Shown here: piece by piece, positions 46,802-55,181 of the stretch | Numbering within the stretch: position 1 is the stretch's first letter | Layout of the letters: every line of letters starts with the position of its first letter | DNA from: a bacterium | GTDB lineage: Bacteria; Eisenbacteria; RBG-16-71-46; CAIMUX01 | Direction of reading: 5' to 3' | Length of the DNA stretch: 64,000 nt | Assembly (NCBI GenBank): GCA_030431975.1 | Contig: JAUIHP010000010.1 | Coordinates: 124,001 to 188,000 of the forward strand | Notes under the pieces: model-generated | What the model saw: the letters and a program-made list of their open reading frames with translations, nothing else | Told to the model about the DNA's origin: nothing | The model's database searches: none | Translations under genes and position numbers: made by a program

Positions 46802-47052
46802 TTTCGACTCGCCGCTTTCGCGGACTCGTCGGCGGAGGGCTTCGCTTTGCGAAGCCTTCGGTGCTTGATCCTTGTCTTGCCTTTTTTCGACTCGCCGCTT
46901 TCGCGGACTCGTCGGCGGAGGGCTTCGCTTCGGCGAAGCCTTCGGTGCTTGGTCCTTGTTCTTGCCTTTTTCGACTCGCCGCTTTCGCGGACTCGTCGGT
47001 GGGGGGCTTCGTTTTGCGAAGCCTTTGTGCTTGGTTCTGGTCTTGGCTTTTA
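46802..47052. repeat. Three tandem 83-84 bp copies, each with two hairpins
   Basis: Copies begin at 46802, 46885 and 46969 with TTTCGACTCGCCGCTTTCGC. Each has a first imperfect hairpin (CGAC...CCGC-TTTC-GCGG...GTCG) and a second, GGCTTCGC-loop-GCGAAGCC, with an 8-bp stem. The loop is TTT in copy 1 and TTCG in copy 2; copy 3 keeps the stem by a G-T pair. The block fills the 256 nt between the rsmI stop and the phosphatidyltransferase start. It is not protein-coding: frames across it show arginine-rich shadow repeats. It resembles REP-type or mobile hairpin elements rather than CRISPR (no spacers). Confidence 0.9.
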
Positions 47053-47739
47053 CTTTGTCTTTCTGGGGGTTGGGGACAGGACTAGGACCATTTCTCCTTT
47101 GGGCTTTTCGGGGAGCGTGGCCAGGACTTGGCTGGCGGTTCCTCGAATGGCCTCTTCGTGGATCTTCGTCAGTTCGCGCAACAGGGCGACGGGGCGTTCC
47201 TGCCAGATTTCCTCGGCGGCCTGCAGCGTCTTGCGAATTCGGTGCGGGACTTCGAAGACCACAGAGGTTCTGGGGTCGTCTGCCATCTCGCGGAGCAATC
47301 TTAGCCTGCGGCCGGCGGTTGTGGGGACGAAGCCGAGGAAAAGAAACGGTTCGGGGGGAAATCCGGAGGCGACGACGGCTGTGGTCACGGCCGATGGCCC
47401 GGGGAGCACTTCGACTTCGGCCCCGGCGAGGCGGGCCTCGCGGGCCAGTAGGAAGCCGGGATCGGCGATTCCAGGCATGCCGGCGTCGCTGATCAGCGCT
47501 CCGGTTTCACCATCCAACAATCGTTCGACCAGCTTGGGAGTCTGCGCGTGCTCGTTGTGGGCATGATGCGGAACGGGGCGCGTTCCGATGTCGTAATGCT
47601 GGAGGAGGACTCTCGCCCGCCGCGTGTCCTCCGCAGCAATCCAGTCGGCTTCGCGCAGGACGCGAAGCGCGCGCAGGGTGATGTCTTCCAGATTGCCGAT
47701 AGGGGTGGGAACGAGATAGAGCCTAGAGGCCACCGTCAA
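47050..47739 (-). CDS. rsmI: 16S rRNA (cytidine-2'-O)-methyltransferase
   Basis: RsmI methylates the ribose of C1402 in 16S rRNA. The 229-residue protein has the tetrapyrrole-methylase fold: LYLVPTPIGNLEDITLRALR, AEDTRRARVLLQHYDI, HAHNE, LISDAGMPGIADPGFLL and LPGPSAVTTAVVASG. It overlaps the upstream HU-family gene by 17 nt. The start is TTG 47739 or the GTG two codons later; neither has a strong ribosome site, suggesting translational coupling. Confidence 0.95.
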   Translation of the reverse strand: MTVASRLYLVPTPIGNLEDITLRALRVLREADWIAAEDTRRARVLLQHYDIGTRPVPHHAHNEHAQTPKLVERLLDGETGALISDAGMPGIADPGFLLAREARLAGAEVEVLPGPSAVTTAVVASGFPPEPFLFLGFVPTTAGRRLRLLREMADDPRTSVVFEVPHRIRKTLQAAEEIWQERPVALLRELTKIHEEAIRGTASQVLATLPEKPKGEMVLVLSPTPRKTK

Positions 47740-48022
47740 CCGGTGCGGCAGCCGCGACCTTCTCCTTCAGCTCCTTCGAAACCTTGAACACGGGGACCCG
47801 ACGCGGTGGGACGGGAACCTGCTCACCGGTGCGAGGATTCCTGGCCATCCGGGCCTTCCGCTCTTTGACCTTGAACGTTCCGAAGCCGCGGATCTCGATG
47901 TGCTTCCCAGCGATCAGAGCCCGGCAAATGCCGTCCAGCAGCTCGTCGACGGTCTCGGCGACATCTTTCTTCGTCAGCCCCGTGCGTTGAGCGATTTCAT
48001 CGACAAGATCTGCCTTGGTCAT
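47723..48022 (-). CDS. HU/IHF-family DNA-bending protein
   Basis: The 99-residue protein begins MTKADLVDEIAQRTGLTKKD and contains the family core: IEIRGFGTFKVKERKARMAR, RNPRTGEQVPVPPRRVPVFK. It binds and bends DNA as a nucleoid protein; IHF versus HU cannot be decided by eye, although the RNPRTGE arm is shared by both. It has a candidate promoter at 48124-48153 and heads a unit with rsmI. Confidence 0.94.
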   Translation of the reverse strand: MTKADLVDEIAQRTGLTKKDVAETVDELLDGICRALIAGKHIEIRGFGTFKVKERKARMARNPRTGEQVPVPPRRVPVFKVSKELKEKVAAAAPVDGGL

Positions 48023-48123
48023 GCATTTCCTCCCTCGAATCCCGTCGCCAGGTTCGTCCCTGGACGGGCGCCCCGGCTGGGTTCGCCGGAACTAAAACTG
48101 CCCCTATCACTTAGAGCAGCGGC

Positions 48124-48153
48124 ACCGTAACACCGGTTCTCGGACTATGTCAA
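48124..48153 (-). promoter_or_regulatory. Candidate promoter of the HU/IHF gene
   Basis: On the minus strand a perfect TTGACA (48153-48148), an 18-nt spacer and TACGGT (48129-48124). The -10 is weak, but spacing and shape match the promoter at 39623-39652. It gives a leader of about 95 nt. Confidence 0.4.
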
Positions 48154-48203
48154 ACACAAAATCCGCGGGACGGAGCCACTAACCACATCCAACAGAACGA
48201 GTT

Positions 48204-48413
48204 CTAGCGATCCCTTCGGTCGTCGAGGCAGCGCGCGATGTTGAAGAGATCGAACTCGACCATCCGGAACACGCAACGGTGCTCCTTCTGGTGCCAGAAC
48301 GCGCAAAAGACCAGATCCGACTTTGCCTCGAGATCTGCAAAGACCTTGCCCTGCTGGCACTTTTGCTTCGTAAACGGGCAATACGGGTGTTCGACGACGG
48401 TCGGCTGGCTCAC
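48204..48413 (-). CDS. Small Cys-rich protein (69 residues), unknown
   Basis: The frame starts with GTG preceded by AAGGAGG 7 nt away, a near-perfect ribosome site, which argues that it is translated. It contains five Cys plus His residues in two pairs (YCPFTKQKC and FCAFWHQKEHRC) and a further Cys near the C-terminus (NIARCLDD), a spacing that could hold zinc or an iron-sulfur cluster. There is no signal peptide. It lies 50 nt after the YbbR-domain gene, so may be co-transcribed with it. I do not recognise the family. Confidence 0.7.
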   Translation of the reverse strand: MSQPTVVEHPYCPFTKQKCQQGKVFADLEAKSDLVFCAFWHQKEHRCVFRMVEFDLFNIARCLDDRRDR

Positions 48414-48463
48414 TTCCGGACCTCCTTGTCACTGGGAGCCCGCCCGACCGATGTCCGTTTCGA

Positions 48464-49405
48464 TCAGGGCGTGCGGCGAACCAACAAAACGGTCTCCGGC
48501 TCCGGAGAAACCGCTCGAATGTGCTCATCCAAATCCGCACTCAGATTCAAACTGAGCGCGACACTCTCCTGCTCCCCGCGAATGGGAGGGCGGAGCTCCG
48601 CCCGCACCACCACATCGGTGGGAGACACTTCCTGAAGGATGGGTGACGGGCCTTCCAGGACGACCTGGACACTTTCCGGTTGAGTCGTCCAGCCTCCACC
48701 CAGCGTGGCCGGAAGGCTTACGCTGAGCGGCCCCAAGGTCCGCCGCTCGATAGCCACGATGGGTACGTGAATCCGGGCCGACTCCACCTCGAGGTCCAGC
48801 TCCTCGAAAGCCACGAGGACCACCTCTTCCTCCAGGGTTTCTTTTCGGCCAGAAAGATCCACTTCTTCGGTTCGAATTGCTATCAATGGGGATACGACGC
48901 TTTCCGGCCCCTGGACCTGGACCGACTCCGGAATGGCCGTGATGTCCCCGAAGCGGACGGCCGAGGGATCCGGCTCACCCACGATCCTCGGCAGCACGGC
49001 CAGGGTCTTGGAAATGACGTTCTCCACCTGCAAAGAGAGGGAAATCGGTTTGACCACGCTCTTGACCTGAGCGCCGGAGCCATTGGCGAGGGCGACGTCC
49101 TCGGTCGTGACCGGGCGTTGAAGAAGGCCCGGCCGGGCTTCACTCAGGTCGATGCGAATCTCCGGAGCCTGAGCGCGCAGCCTCCAGATCTCGAGTCCCT
49201 GGGCTTCGACGAGAACGGGTACCCCGTTCGGAACTTCACCCTGGTAGGTCAGCCCTTCCGGAAGTCCGGAGAGAATGATGGGGGCAAAGACTTCGACGTC
49301 CCGTTTCTGCGAGGAAAGAACGTGCGCATAGACGGCCAGAGCCAAGACCAGCGAAGCGATCTTGATCCCCAGATTGTTCATCACGATCTCTCTCAACCGT
49401 GGCAC
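48464..49405 (-). CDS. YbbR-domain membrane protein (CdaR-like)
   Basis: The 313-residue protein has the classic N-terminal anchor (NNLGIKIASLVLALAVYAHV) followed by repeated YbbR modules (LPEGLTYQGEVPNGVPVLVE, PDPSAVRFGDITAIPESVQV, PATLGGGWTTQPESVQVVLE). In Firmicutes YbbR proteins (CdaR) regulate the c-di-AMP cyclase CdaA and are encoded next to it; here no cyclase is adjacent. Start GTG at 49405 with GGGAG 9 nt away; an ATG at 49381 is an alternative. Confidence 0.85.
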   Translation of the reverse strand: MPRLREIVMNNLGIKIASLVLALAVYAHVLSSQKRDVEVFAPIILSGLPEGLTYQGEVPNGVPVLVEAQGLEIWRLRAQAPEIRIDLSEARPGLLQRPVTTEDVALANGSGAQVKSVVKPISLSLQVENVISKTLAVLPRIVGEPDPSAVRFGDITAIPESVQVQGPESVVSPLIAIRTEEVDLSGRKETLEEEVVLVAFEELDLEVESARIHVPIVAIERRTLGPLSVSLPATLGGGWTTQPESVQVVLEGPSPILQEVSPTDVVVRAELRPPIRGEQESVALSLNLSADLDEHIRAVSPEPETVLLVRRTP

Positions 49406-49530
49406 GTTCGTACGCTCCCTCTTCCCTGGGATGGCGAGTCTTCATTCATAGTAACGGCATGTGCTGCCGTTGTAACCAGCGCGAGATCGAGAAACGCACG
49501 AAAGACACGGGCAACACGGCGCGTCATCCT

Positions 49531-51177
49531 CTAGAACGCGCGAACGACGGACACGTTCACGATCCAAAGTCGGAAGTCGTCCGCGTCGTCATCGTGAAGT
49601 TCCTGCTCGAACTGAATGAACCCGTCGATCGAGAAGGCCGCCGGCAGACGTAACTCCGACAGCACGGACAGTTCGAAAAGCGTGTAGTCGGTTCCGGAAA
49701 GAGCAAAGTCGAGGCCCTCGTAGGACACTCCGGTGCTTCCGAAATCGGACCGGTAGTCTCGACGACCGACGGCCGAGGTCAGATCCAACCAGAGACGGTC
49801 CCCCTGCCGGCTCAGCCCGAGCAGTCCGGCCCACTCCGAGAAGTCTCCCCGATCGTCAGACTCTCCCCGAACGGCACGACCGCGGAGTCCGATGGACGGC
49901 CGCCAACGTGGTCGGGCCGTACCGACTTGAATGTCCTCGCGGCGGCTTGGCGAAAAGGCAGAGATGCCGGGAACTGCCGGCGGCAGCCACACTCCGTCAG
50001 AATCGAATGTGCCCGCAGAGTCGAGCGAGCCGGCGGAATCGACCGAGGAGCTGGGTTCCGTCGGTCCCTCAGCGGAATCACCCCCGCCCTGACCCGTCTC
50101 GTGGACTTCCCACTCCTCAAGCTCCGCCAGAGCCCAGTCCAGTCGGGCCAATGCGTCTTCCGTCGTCGCCGGGGCCTCGACGGACTCCGGAACGGCAAGG
50201 GAGAATGGATCGGCATCAGACAACCCCGACGCTCCAAGTTCGAGTTCGAGCCGCCACTCGCCGTCCCACTCCTGGTGGTCTCGAAAGAGGGAAGAGTCGA
50301 TCGCGTACTGAAGGACCTGGAGTCCCGCTGACAAAGTCGAGCGCGCTCGGCTTCCGACCGGAGTGGCCCAACGTCCGGTCCACTCGACCTCCTGAAAGGA
50401 AGGCGTCAGGGAATCCGCCTCCGCGTAGGCCCGGTGGTCGAGTCGGACCTCGGTACTCAGCCGCCGGCTGCGGCCCAGCTCAAGGCGCATGCCGACACCG
50501 GTCTCGTCGTAGTTCCGATCTTCGTCGACACGGAATCGTTTGTGTGCGCTTTCCAGACCGAAACGTGCCCGACCGCCGGGGAAGGATCGGCTCCACCCCA
50601 AGCCGGGACGAAGCAGTTGGTAGTCGAAAACGGTCGAGAGCGTGTCGTCCCCGCCGTCGGAGTACTCGTGCCCCAGCGAAATCCGCGTATCGACGAAGCC
50701 GCTGGGGATTCTCACGTCCGAATCCCAGGTGTTGAGAAAACCTCCCCGGGCTTCCCCACCGGCCTCGGTGTAGATTCGGTCCTGGATCGAGACCATGTTG
50801 CCGGCGAAAGGAACGCCGCCGTAGACCGCGAGTTCTCCACGTGTCCGGTCGGGGTGGGATCGCAATCGGAGTGAGCCGCGCCAGAGTCGCTGGTCCGTTT
50901 CCCGGAGGCTCAGGCGAAGGAGACCACTCGGCCGGGTCGTCTCGTCGCGAAATCGCACCGAGTCCGTAAGGTCATCGAGAGGATCGTCGGTATCGGTTCG
51001 CACATCCAGGAGCGTGCCGCTACCGAACTCCTCTCCCACGGAATCGAGCTCGGCTCCGACCTCACCACTCCACTCCCAGCCCGCGGCCTGCACGGACGAG
51101 GCGGAGAAGAAAAGTGCAATCGAACCGATCAGGAGCTGCGCCCGGAGGCGCGCGCCGCCCCGATATTCGTACACCAA
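49531..51177 (-). CDS. Exported outer-membrane beta-barrel protein
   Basis: The 548-residue protein has a signal peptide (LLIGSIALFFSASSVQAAGW) and long amphipathic strands separated by acidic turns (SGLLRLSLRETDQRLWRGSL, ARFGLESAHKRFRVDEDRNY), ending with a hydrophobic aromatic C-terminus, VNVSVVRAF, the hallmark of BAM-assembled barrels. A Ser/Asp-rich insert (SSSVDSAGSLDSAGTFDSDG) around residue 380 is likely an exposed loop. It begins 3 nt after the next upstream gene and is controlled with the two-component genes. No family assigned. Confidence 0.78.
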   Translation of the reverse strand: MVYEYRGGARLRAQLLIGSIALFFSASSVQAAGWEWSGEVGAELDSVGEEFGSGTLLDVRTDTDDPLDDLTDSVRFRDETTRPSGLLRLSLRETDQRLWRGSLRLRSHPDRTRGELAVYGGVPFAGNMVSIQDRIYTEAGGEARGGFLNTWDSDVRIPSGFVDTRISLGHEYSDGGDDTLSTVFDYQLLRPGLGWSRSFPGGRARFGLESAHKRFRVDEDRNYDETGVGMRLELGRSRRLSTEVRLDHRAYAEADSLTPSFQEVEWTGRWATPVGSRARSTLSAGLQVLQYAIDSSLFRDHQEWDGEWRLELELGASGLSDADPFSLAVPESVEAPATTEDALARLDWALAELEEWEVHETGQGGGDSAEGPTEPSSSVDSAGSLDSAGTFDSDGVWLPPAVPGISAFSPSRREDIQVGTARPRWRPSIGLRGRAVRGESDDRGDFSEWAGLLGLSRQGDRLWLDLTSAVGRRDYRSDFGSTGVSYEGLDFALSGTDYTLFELSVLSELRLPAAFSIDGFIQFEQELHDDDADDFRLWIVNVSVVRAF

Positions 51178-51180
51178 CCG

Positions 51181-52224
51181 CTACCTCACGCCGGCCGCTT
51201 CCACGGCCCGACGCAGAAGTGATCCGGCGCGGCGCGCATGCCGAGCGGCGGGCACGAGTTTTCCAAGGTTGAATTGCTCCCGGCTTCGGTCGAGAGCTTC
51301 GGTCGCTTCATCGAGTAAACGGAGCGCAGCTTCGTCCCCGGAGGACCGGATCTCCGGAGCGAGTTCCGTCAACGACTGCCCCACCACCTCGATGGCCCTT
51401 GCCACTCGCGTGCCTTCTCCACCCGTCCGACGGTCGCGGAGAAGGCCGCCGGCACTGCGTCGGGCGGCCAGCGTGAACTCGACAGCCTGGATGAGGCGTC
51501 CTTCCCGCAATGCTCCGCGAGCCCGCTCCTGGATGGACACGGCTTGCTCTAACAGTTTGAGCTGCGCCCCGCTCAATGACTCGGAGCGCAGTTCGGCGAG
51601 GACCTCCTCCGTCCGTTCGACTTCGCGAGAAGCTGCCTCCGGATCCGTGTCCGGGGTGGTGTCATCGTCGAAAGCCTGGCGAGCGCGGTCGATGAGTTTT
51701 CTTGCGTAGTCCAGATGCCGTGCGGCGAGAGCGTAGTCCTCGGAACGGTAGGCCTCCTCCGCCTGTTCCAATTGACGAACAGCTGCTTCGAGCAGACGTT
51801 GTTTCTCTGGAGTGTCGTTCGGAGACACGAGCGAACGAAGCTGCCGAATCTCCTCCCGCGCACTCTCGTAGAGAACCTGCAACTCGTCCGCAGCCTGCAG
51901 TTCGACCTGACAGACCTGAACGGCCTCGGTGACCAGACGGCGCGCCCGCAGCGTTCGGGTGACGGCCAGGCGTCGGCTTCCGACGATTCCATCGGCGAAC
52001 GCATTTCGCGCCAGATTCTGGACATCCTGAGCACGTTCGAAGAGTGCCAGTCCTCGTTCACACTGACGATCACCCAGCTGTTTCCGGGCCCGGGTCAGGG
52101 CCTCCTCGGTCTTGGCGAGTTCCCGTTCCACTTCGTCCCGCGTCTGGGCATGGACGGTCCCGGTGACGGTCGCGAGCAGGACCGCAAAAAGGAAGGTGAC
52201 GATGTGGGTGCGAATGCGCTGCAT
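51181..52224 (-). CDS. Exported coiled-coil / helical protein
   Basis: The 347-residue product has a signal peptide (IVTFLFAVLLATVTGTVHAQ) and then almost continuous alpha-helix rich in Arg, Glu and Leu (ELAKTEEALTRARKQLGDRQ, RQLEQAEEAYRSEDYALAAR). It has TPR-like or coiled-coil character and would act in the periplasm. It is sandwiched between a barrel gene (3 nt downstream) and the response regulator (45 nt upstream), which suggests a periplasmic partner of the barrel. The ATG at 52224 gives the best signal peptide; a GTG at 52266 is in frame. Confidence 0.75.
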   Translation of the reverse strand: MQRIRTHIVTFLFAVLLATVTGTVHAQTRDEVERELAKTEEALTRARKQLGDRQCERGLALFERAQDVQNLARNAFADGIVGSRRLAVTRTLRARRLVTEAVQVCQVELQAADELQVLYESAREEIRQLRSLVSPNDTPEKQRLLEAAVRQLEQAEEAYRSEDYALAARHLDYARKLIDRARQAFDDDTTPDTDPEAASREVERTEEVLAELRSESLSGAQLKLLEQAVSIQERARGALREGRLIQAVEFTLAARRSAGGLLRDRRTGGEGTRVARAIEVVGQSLTELAPEIRSSGDEAALRLLDEATEALDRSREQFNLGKLVPAARHARRAGSLLRRAVEAAGVR

Positions 52225-52269
52225 GACTGTTCCGTTCGGTGCGTTGAGGTGGACCCTTGGGTACACCCG

Positions 52270-53640
52270 TCAGACGGGGATCCCGTGCCGCTCCATCCTC
52301 GAATAGAGAGTCCTTCGAGTCATCCCGAGCAGCTCGGCGGCCCGGCTCTTGTTTCCGCCCGACTTCTCCAGGGCGGCAATGATGTACTTTTTTTCCTGTT
52401 CCTCGAGAGAGATCCCTCCGTCCGGGATCGTCGGAAGCCCTTGATCAGCCTTACTTTGGGTCTGGCCCAAACTTGGAAAGTGCTCCGTCCGGAGAGTGCC
52501 CTCGCCGGCCAGGATGAGCGCCCTCTCCAGAAGGTTCTCCATCTCCCGGATGTTACCGGGGAAGCTGTACGCCTGGATTGCGGTCATGGCCTCTTTCTCC
52601 ATCTTGTCGAGAGAACACCCTCGTTGTTTCAAGAAGTGTTCCACAAGCCCGGGAATATCGGCGGAACGCTCTCGTAGCGGAGGGATGGTCAGGGGAAACA
52701 CATTCAGCCGGTAGAAGAGGTCTTCGCGAAAGTCCTCCGCCTGGATCGCCGCTTCCAGATCGCGGTGGGTCGCCGCGACCAACCGAACGTCGCAGTCGAT
52801 CCGCGCGGTCCCACCGACGCGGTGGAACGACTTGTCCTCGATGACTTCGAGCAGCTTCACCTGGACAGGCAGGGAGATGTCCCCGATCTCGTCGAGAAAG
52901 AGCGTACCTGTGTCAGCGACTTCGAAGAGCCCGGCCTTCTGGCGGATGGCGCCGGTGAACGCTCCCTTCTCGTGCCCGAAGAGCTCACTCTCCAGAAGAT
53001 TCTCGGGAATGGCGCCGCAGTTGACTTTGACGAACGGGCGATCCCGGCGCGAAGAAAGGTTGTGGATGGCGCGCGCCAACACACTCTTCCCCGTTCCGCT
53101 CTCCCCTCGAACGAGGACCGTGGCGTCCGTCGCAGCGACCCGACGGGCCAAATCAAAGACGGACTGCATGGAGTCGCTTTGACCAACCAGGTGTTCGAGA
53201 GCCGCGTTCTCTTCGTCACCGGTCAAATGGGCGACGTAGCGTTCCAGCTTCTTCTTCTCTTCTCGGAGGTCCCATCGTTCTTTCACCCTTCGCACACGGA
53301 GGAGAAGTTCGAAGGTGTTCCACGGCTTCGTCACGTAATCGAAAGCTCCGGCCAGGATGGCTTCACGTGCCAAGTCCGGATCGGCGTGCGCGGTCAGCAG
53401 GATGACAGGAACTCCGGGCGGGCTTTCCTGAATCCATCGCAGCAGGGCGAGACCGTCTGGGGGGGGCATTCGGACGTCGCTGAGTACGAGGTCGAACTCG
53501 CCGGCCTTCAGCGCCTCCTGCGCCTCGGCGCCGCTGTTGGCGCCTTCGGTGACATAACCTTCGTCGCCAAGAAGGTCGCGCAGGTCTCGGACGAGTTCGA
53601 CTTCGTCGTCGACGACGAGAATGCGAAAGTCGTCGGGCAC
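52270..53640 (-). CDS. NtrC-family sigma-54-dependent response regulator
   Basis: The 456-residue protein has a receiver domain with phospho-acceptor Asp55 (LVLSDVRMPPP), a central AAA+ domain with Walker A GESGTGKS, the sigma-54-contacting loop EKGAFTGAI, Walker B LFLDEIGD and R-finger region FREDLFYRLNVFPLTIPPLR, and a C-terminal Fis-type helix-turn-helix (NKSRAAELLGMTRRTLYSRM). It activates sigma-54 promoters when phosphorylated. GTG start with AAGGAG 5 nt upstream; it shares one base with the kinase stop. The partner sensor is the adjacent gene. Confidence 0.97.
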   Translation of the reverse strand: MPDDFRILVVDDEVELVRDLRDLLGDEGYVTEGANSGAEAQEALKAGEFDLVLSDVRMPPPDGLALLRWIQESPPGVPVILLTAHADPDLAREAILAGAFDYVTKPWNTFELLLRVRRVKERWDLREEKKKLERYVAHLTGDEENAALEHLVGQSDSMQSVFDLARRVAATDATVLVRGESGTGKSVLARAIHNLSSRRDRPFVKVNCGAIPENLLESELFGHEKGAFTGAIRQKAGLFEVADTGTLFLDEIGDISLPVQVKLLEVIEDKSFHRVGGTARIDCDVRLVAATHRDLEAAIQAEDFREDLFYRLNVFPLTIPPLRERSADIPGLVEHFLKQRGCSLDKMEKEAMTAIQAYSFPGNIREMENLLERALILAGEGTLRTEHFPSLGQTQSKADQGLPTIPDGGISLEEQEKKYIIAALEKSGGNKSRAAELLGMTRRTLYSRMERHGIPV

Positions 53641-55031
53641 TATGACTCCTTCGGGGGATCGGTCCGGTTCGGCTCCACGGTAGGTAGAAAGATCCGAACC
53701 TCGGTTCCCGCTCCCGGTTGCGATTTGATTTCCACTTTGCCCTGGCGAGCACGCACCAACGAGTGAACCAGGGTCAACCCGAGGCCGGAACCCGTCGGTT
53801 TCGTCGTAAAGAAGGGCTCGGCCACGCGGCGACGTTCCTCATCCGTCATGCCTCTTCCCGTGTCCCGAATCGAGAGCACGGCCCACTTCTTCGACTTCAG
53901 CTCCCCGTCGACCACCACTTCACCCTGCTCGTCGATGGCCTGTGCTGCGTTGAGAATGAGGTTGAGGAGGATCTGCTTCAAGGAGCGACTTCCGATCCCG
54001 ATCTCCCAATCACCTTCCAACTCGGAGCGAAGCTGAATGCCCTTCTTCTCCAGATCGTGTGAGAGAAGTTGCACCGTCTCTTCGACCACGGCACGAAGAC
54101 GACACCGTCCTTCGCCCTGTGCTTCCGGACGAGCCAAGGAAAGATAATTGGTCACGATCTCGTTCAGTCGATCGACCTCGGAGGGAATGACGTCGAACCA
54201 TTCGAGGATTTCTTCGGCGTCCTTGCCTGCGACGATCTTGCTGCGGACACGCTCGGACCTGGAACGGATGATGGCGAGCGGATTCTTGATCTCGTGGGCT
54301 ACGACCGAGGAAATCTGACCGATCGCGGCCAGGGCCGCCGTGCTCTTGAGAGAGTCTTCGAGGCGAATGAGTGACCGTAAAGTGAAGAAGAAGATTCCGC
54401 CGAGGGCCGAGGTCGCCAGCAGCCCGAGAAGCGCTGAGAAGAGCAAACGAGATCGGAGTCGGGGAAGCACGGAAAAGAAATCACGACCTCCCTCCGCGAT
54501 GACCGCGCCGACCACGATCCCATCCGGATCCATGACCGGAGCGAAGCCCGTCTTCAGATATTGCGGCGGGAGTCCGGGGACGTCGACGGGTTCCAGCGCG
54601 GTCGTCAGTGGCTCGCCTTCGACGAAGAGCCGCGGCAATTCGGCCTGCAACTCGAGGACAGGGTCGACCTCACCCAAGGACAAAGACTTCCCTTCTCCGA
54701 CCAGAAAGCGGTAATCGCTGTCGATGAGAAAGAGGGCGGCCAGATCGTTCTGTCGCGCGATCTCATCAAGTTCACGGGCGACCAAACTGTATTCCGCACT
54801 CGATTCCGAGCCGATGGAGAGTTCGAGGACGCCGTCCCAGCCGATGGTGCGGGCGACGGTCGTTCCGATGGCGAGAAGTCGCTCTCCCATCTGTTCGTCC
54901 AATTGATCTCGGACGGACTGGTAGAGCAGCCAGTTCGTGGCGAAGGACACGACGAGGACCAGAGCCAGGATTAGCCCGAGCAAAGATAGATAGCGCCCAC
55001 GGCGCGGTTGCCGATCGGGACCGGAACTCAA
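53640..55031 (-). CDS. Membrane sensor histidine kinase
   Basis: The 463-residue kinase has an N-terminal membrane helix (YLSLLGLILALVLVVSFATN), a periplasmic double-Cache/PAS-like sensor region to residue ~195, a second membrane helix (LLFSALLGLLATSALGGIFF), a phospho-acceptor His in VVAHEIKNPLAIIRS, and HATPase blocks (NLILNAAQAIDEQGE, SIRDTGRGMTDEERRR, TKPTGSGLGLTLVHS). It phosphorylates the NtrC-type regulator encoded immediately downstream. The start is TTG at 55031 with AGGAGG 5 nt upstream. The ligand is unknown; the operon suggests envelope or substrate sensing. Confidence 0.96.
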   Translation of the reverse strand: MSSGPDRQPRRGRYLSLLGLILALVLVVSFATNWLLYQSVRDQLDEQMGERLLAIGTTVARTIGWDGVLELSIGSESSAEYSLVARELDEIARQNDLAALFLIDSDYRFLVGEGKSLSLGEVDPVLELQAELPRLFVEGEPLTTALEPVDVPGLPPQYLKTGFAPVMDPDGIVVGAVIAEGGRDFFSVLPRLRSRLLFSALLGLLATSALGGIFFFTLRSLIRLEDSLKSTAALAAIGQISSVVAHEIKNPLAIIRSRSERVRSKIVAGKDAEEILEWFDVIPSEVDRLNEIVTNYLSLARPEAQGEGRCRLRAVVEETVQLLSHDLEKKGIQLRSELEGDWEIGIGSRSLKQILLNLILNAAQAIDEQGEVVVDGELKSKKWAVLSIRDTGRGMTDEERRRVAEPFFTTKPTGSGLGLTLVHSLVRARQGKVEIKSQPGAGTEVRIFLPTVEPNRTDPPKES

Positions 55032-55181
55032 CTCGGCCTCCTCCCTGTGGCCAGAAGTGGATCAAATCCTATGCTAAACTCATCGGATGGAGGTTGCCGA
55101 AACCACCCTCGATTCGCCGTTCTTCATCTGCGGGCGGTTCCACGCCTGCTGTTCTCTCGTCTCCGAGAAAGAGGAAGCTTG

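Noticed and set aside
46802-47052. CRISPR array
   Set aside because: The repeats are 83-84 bp, directly adjacent and without unique spacers; they are hairpin repeats.
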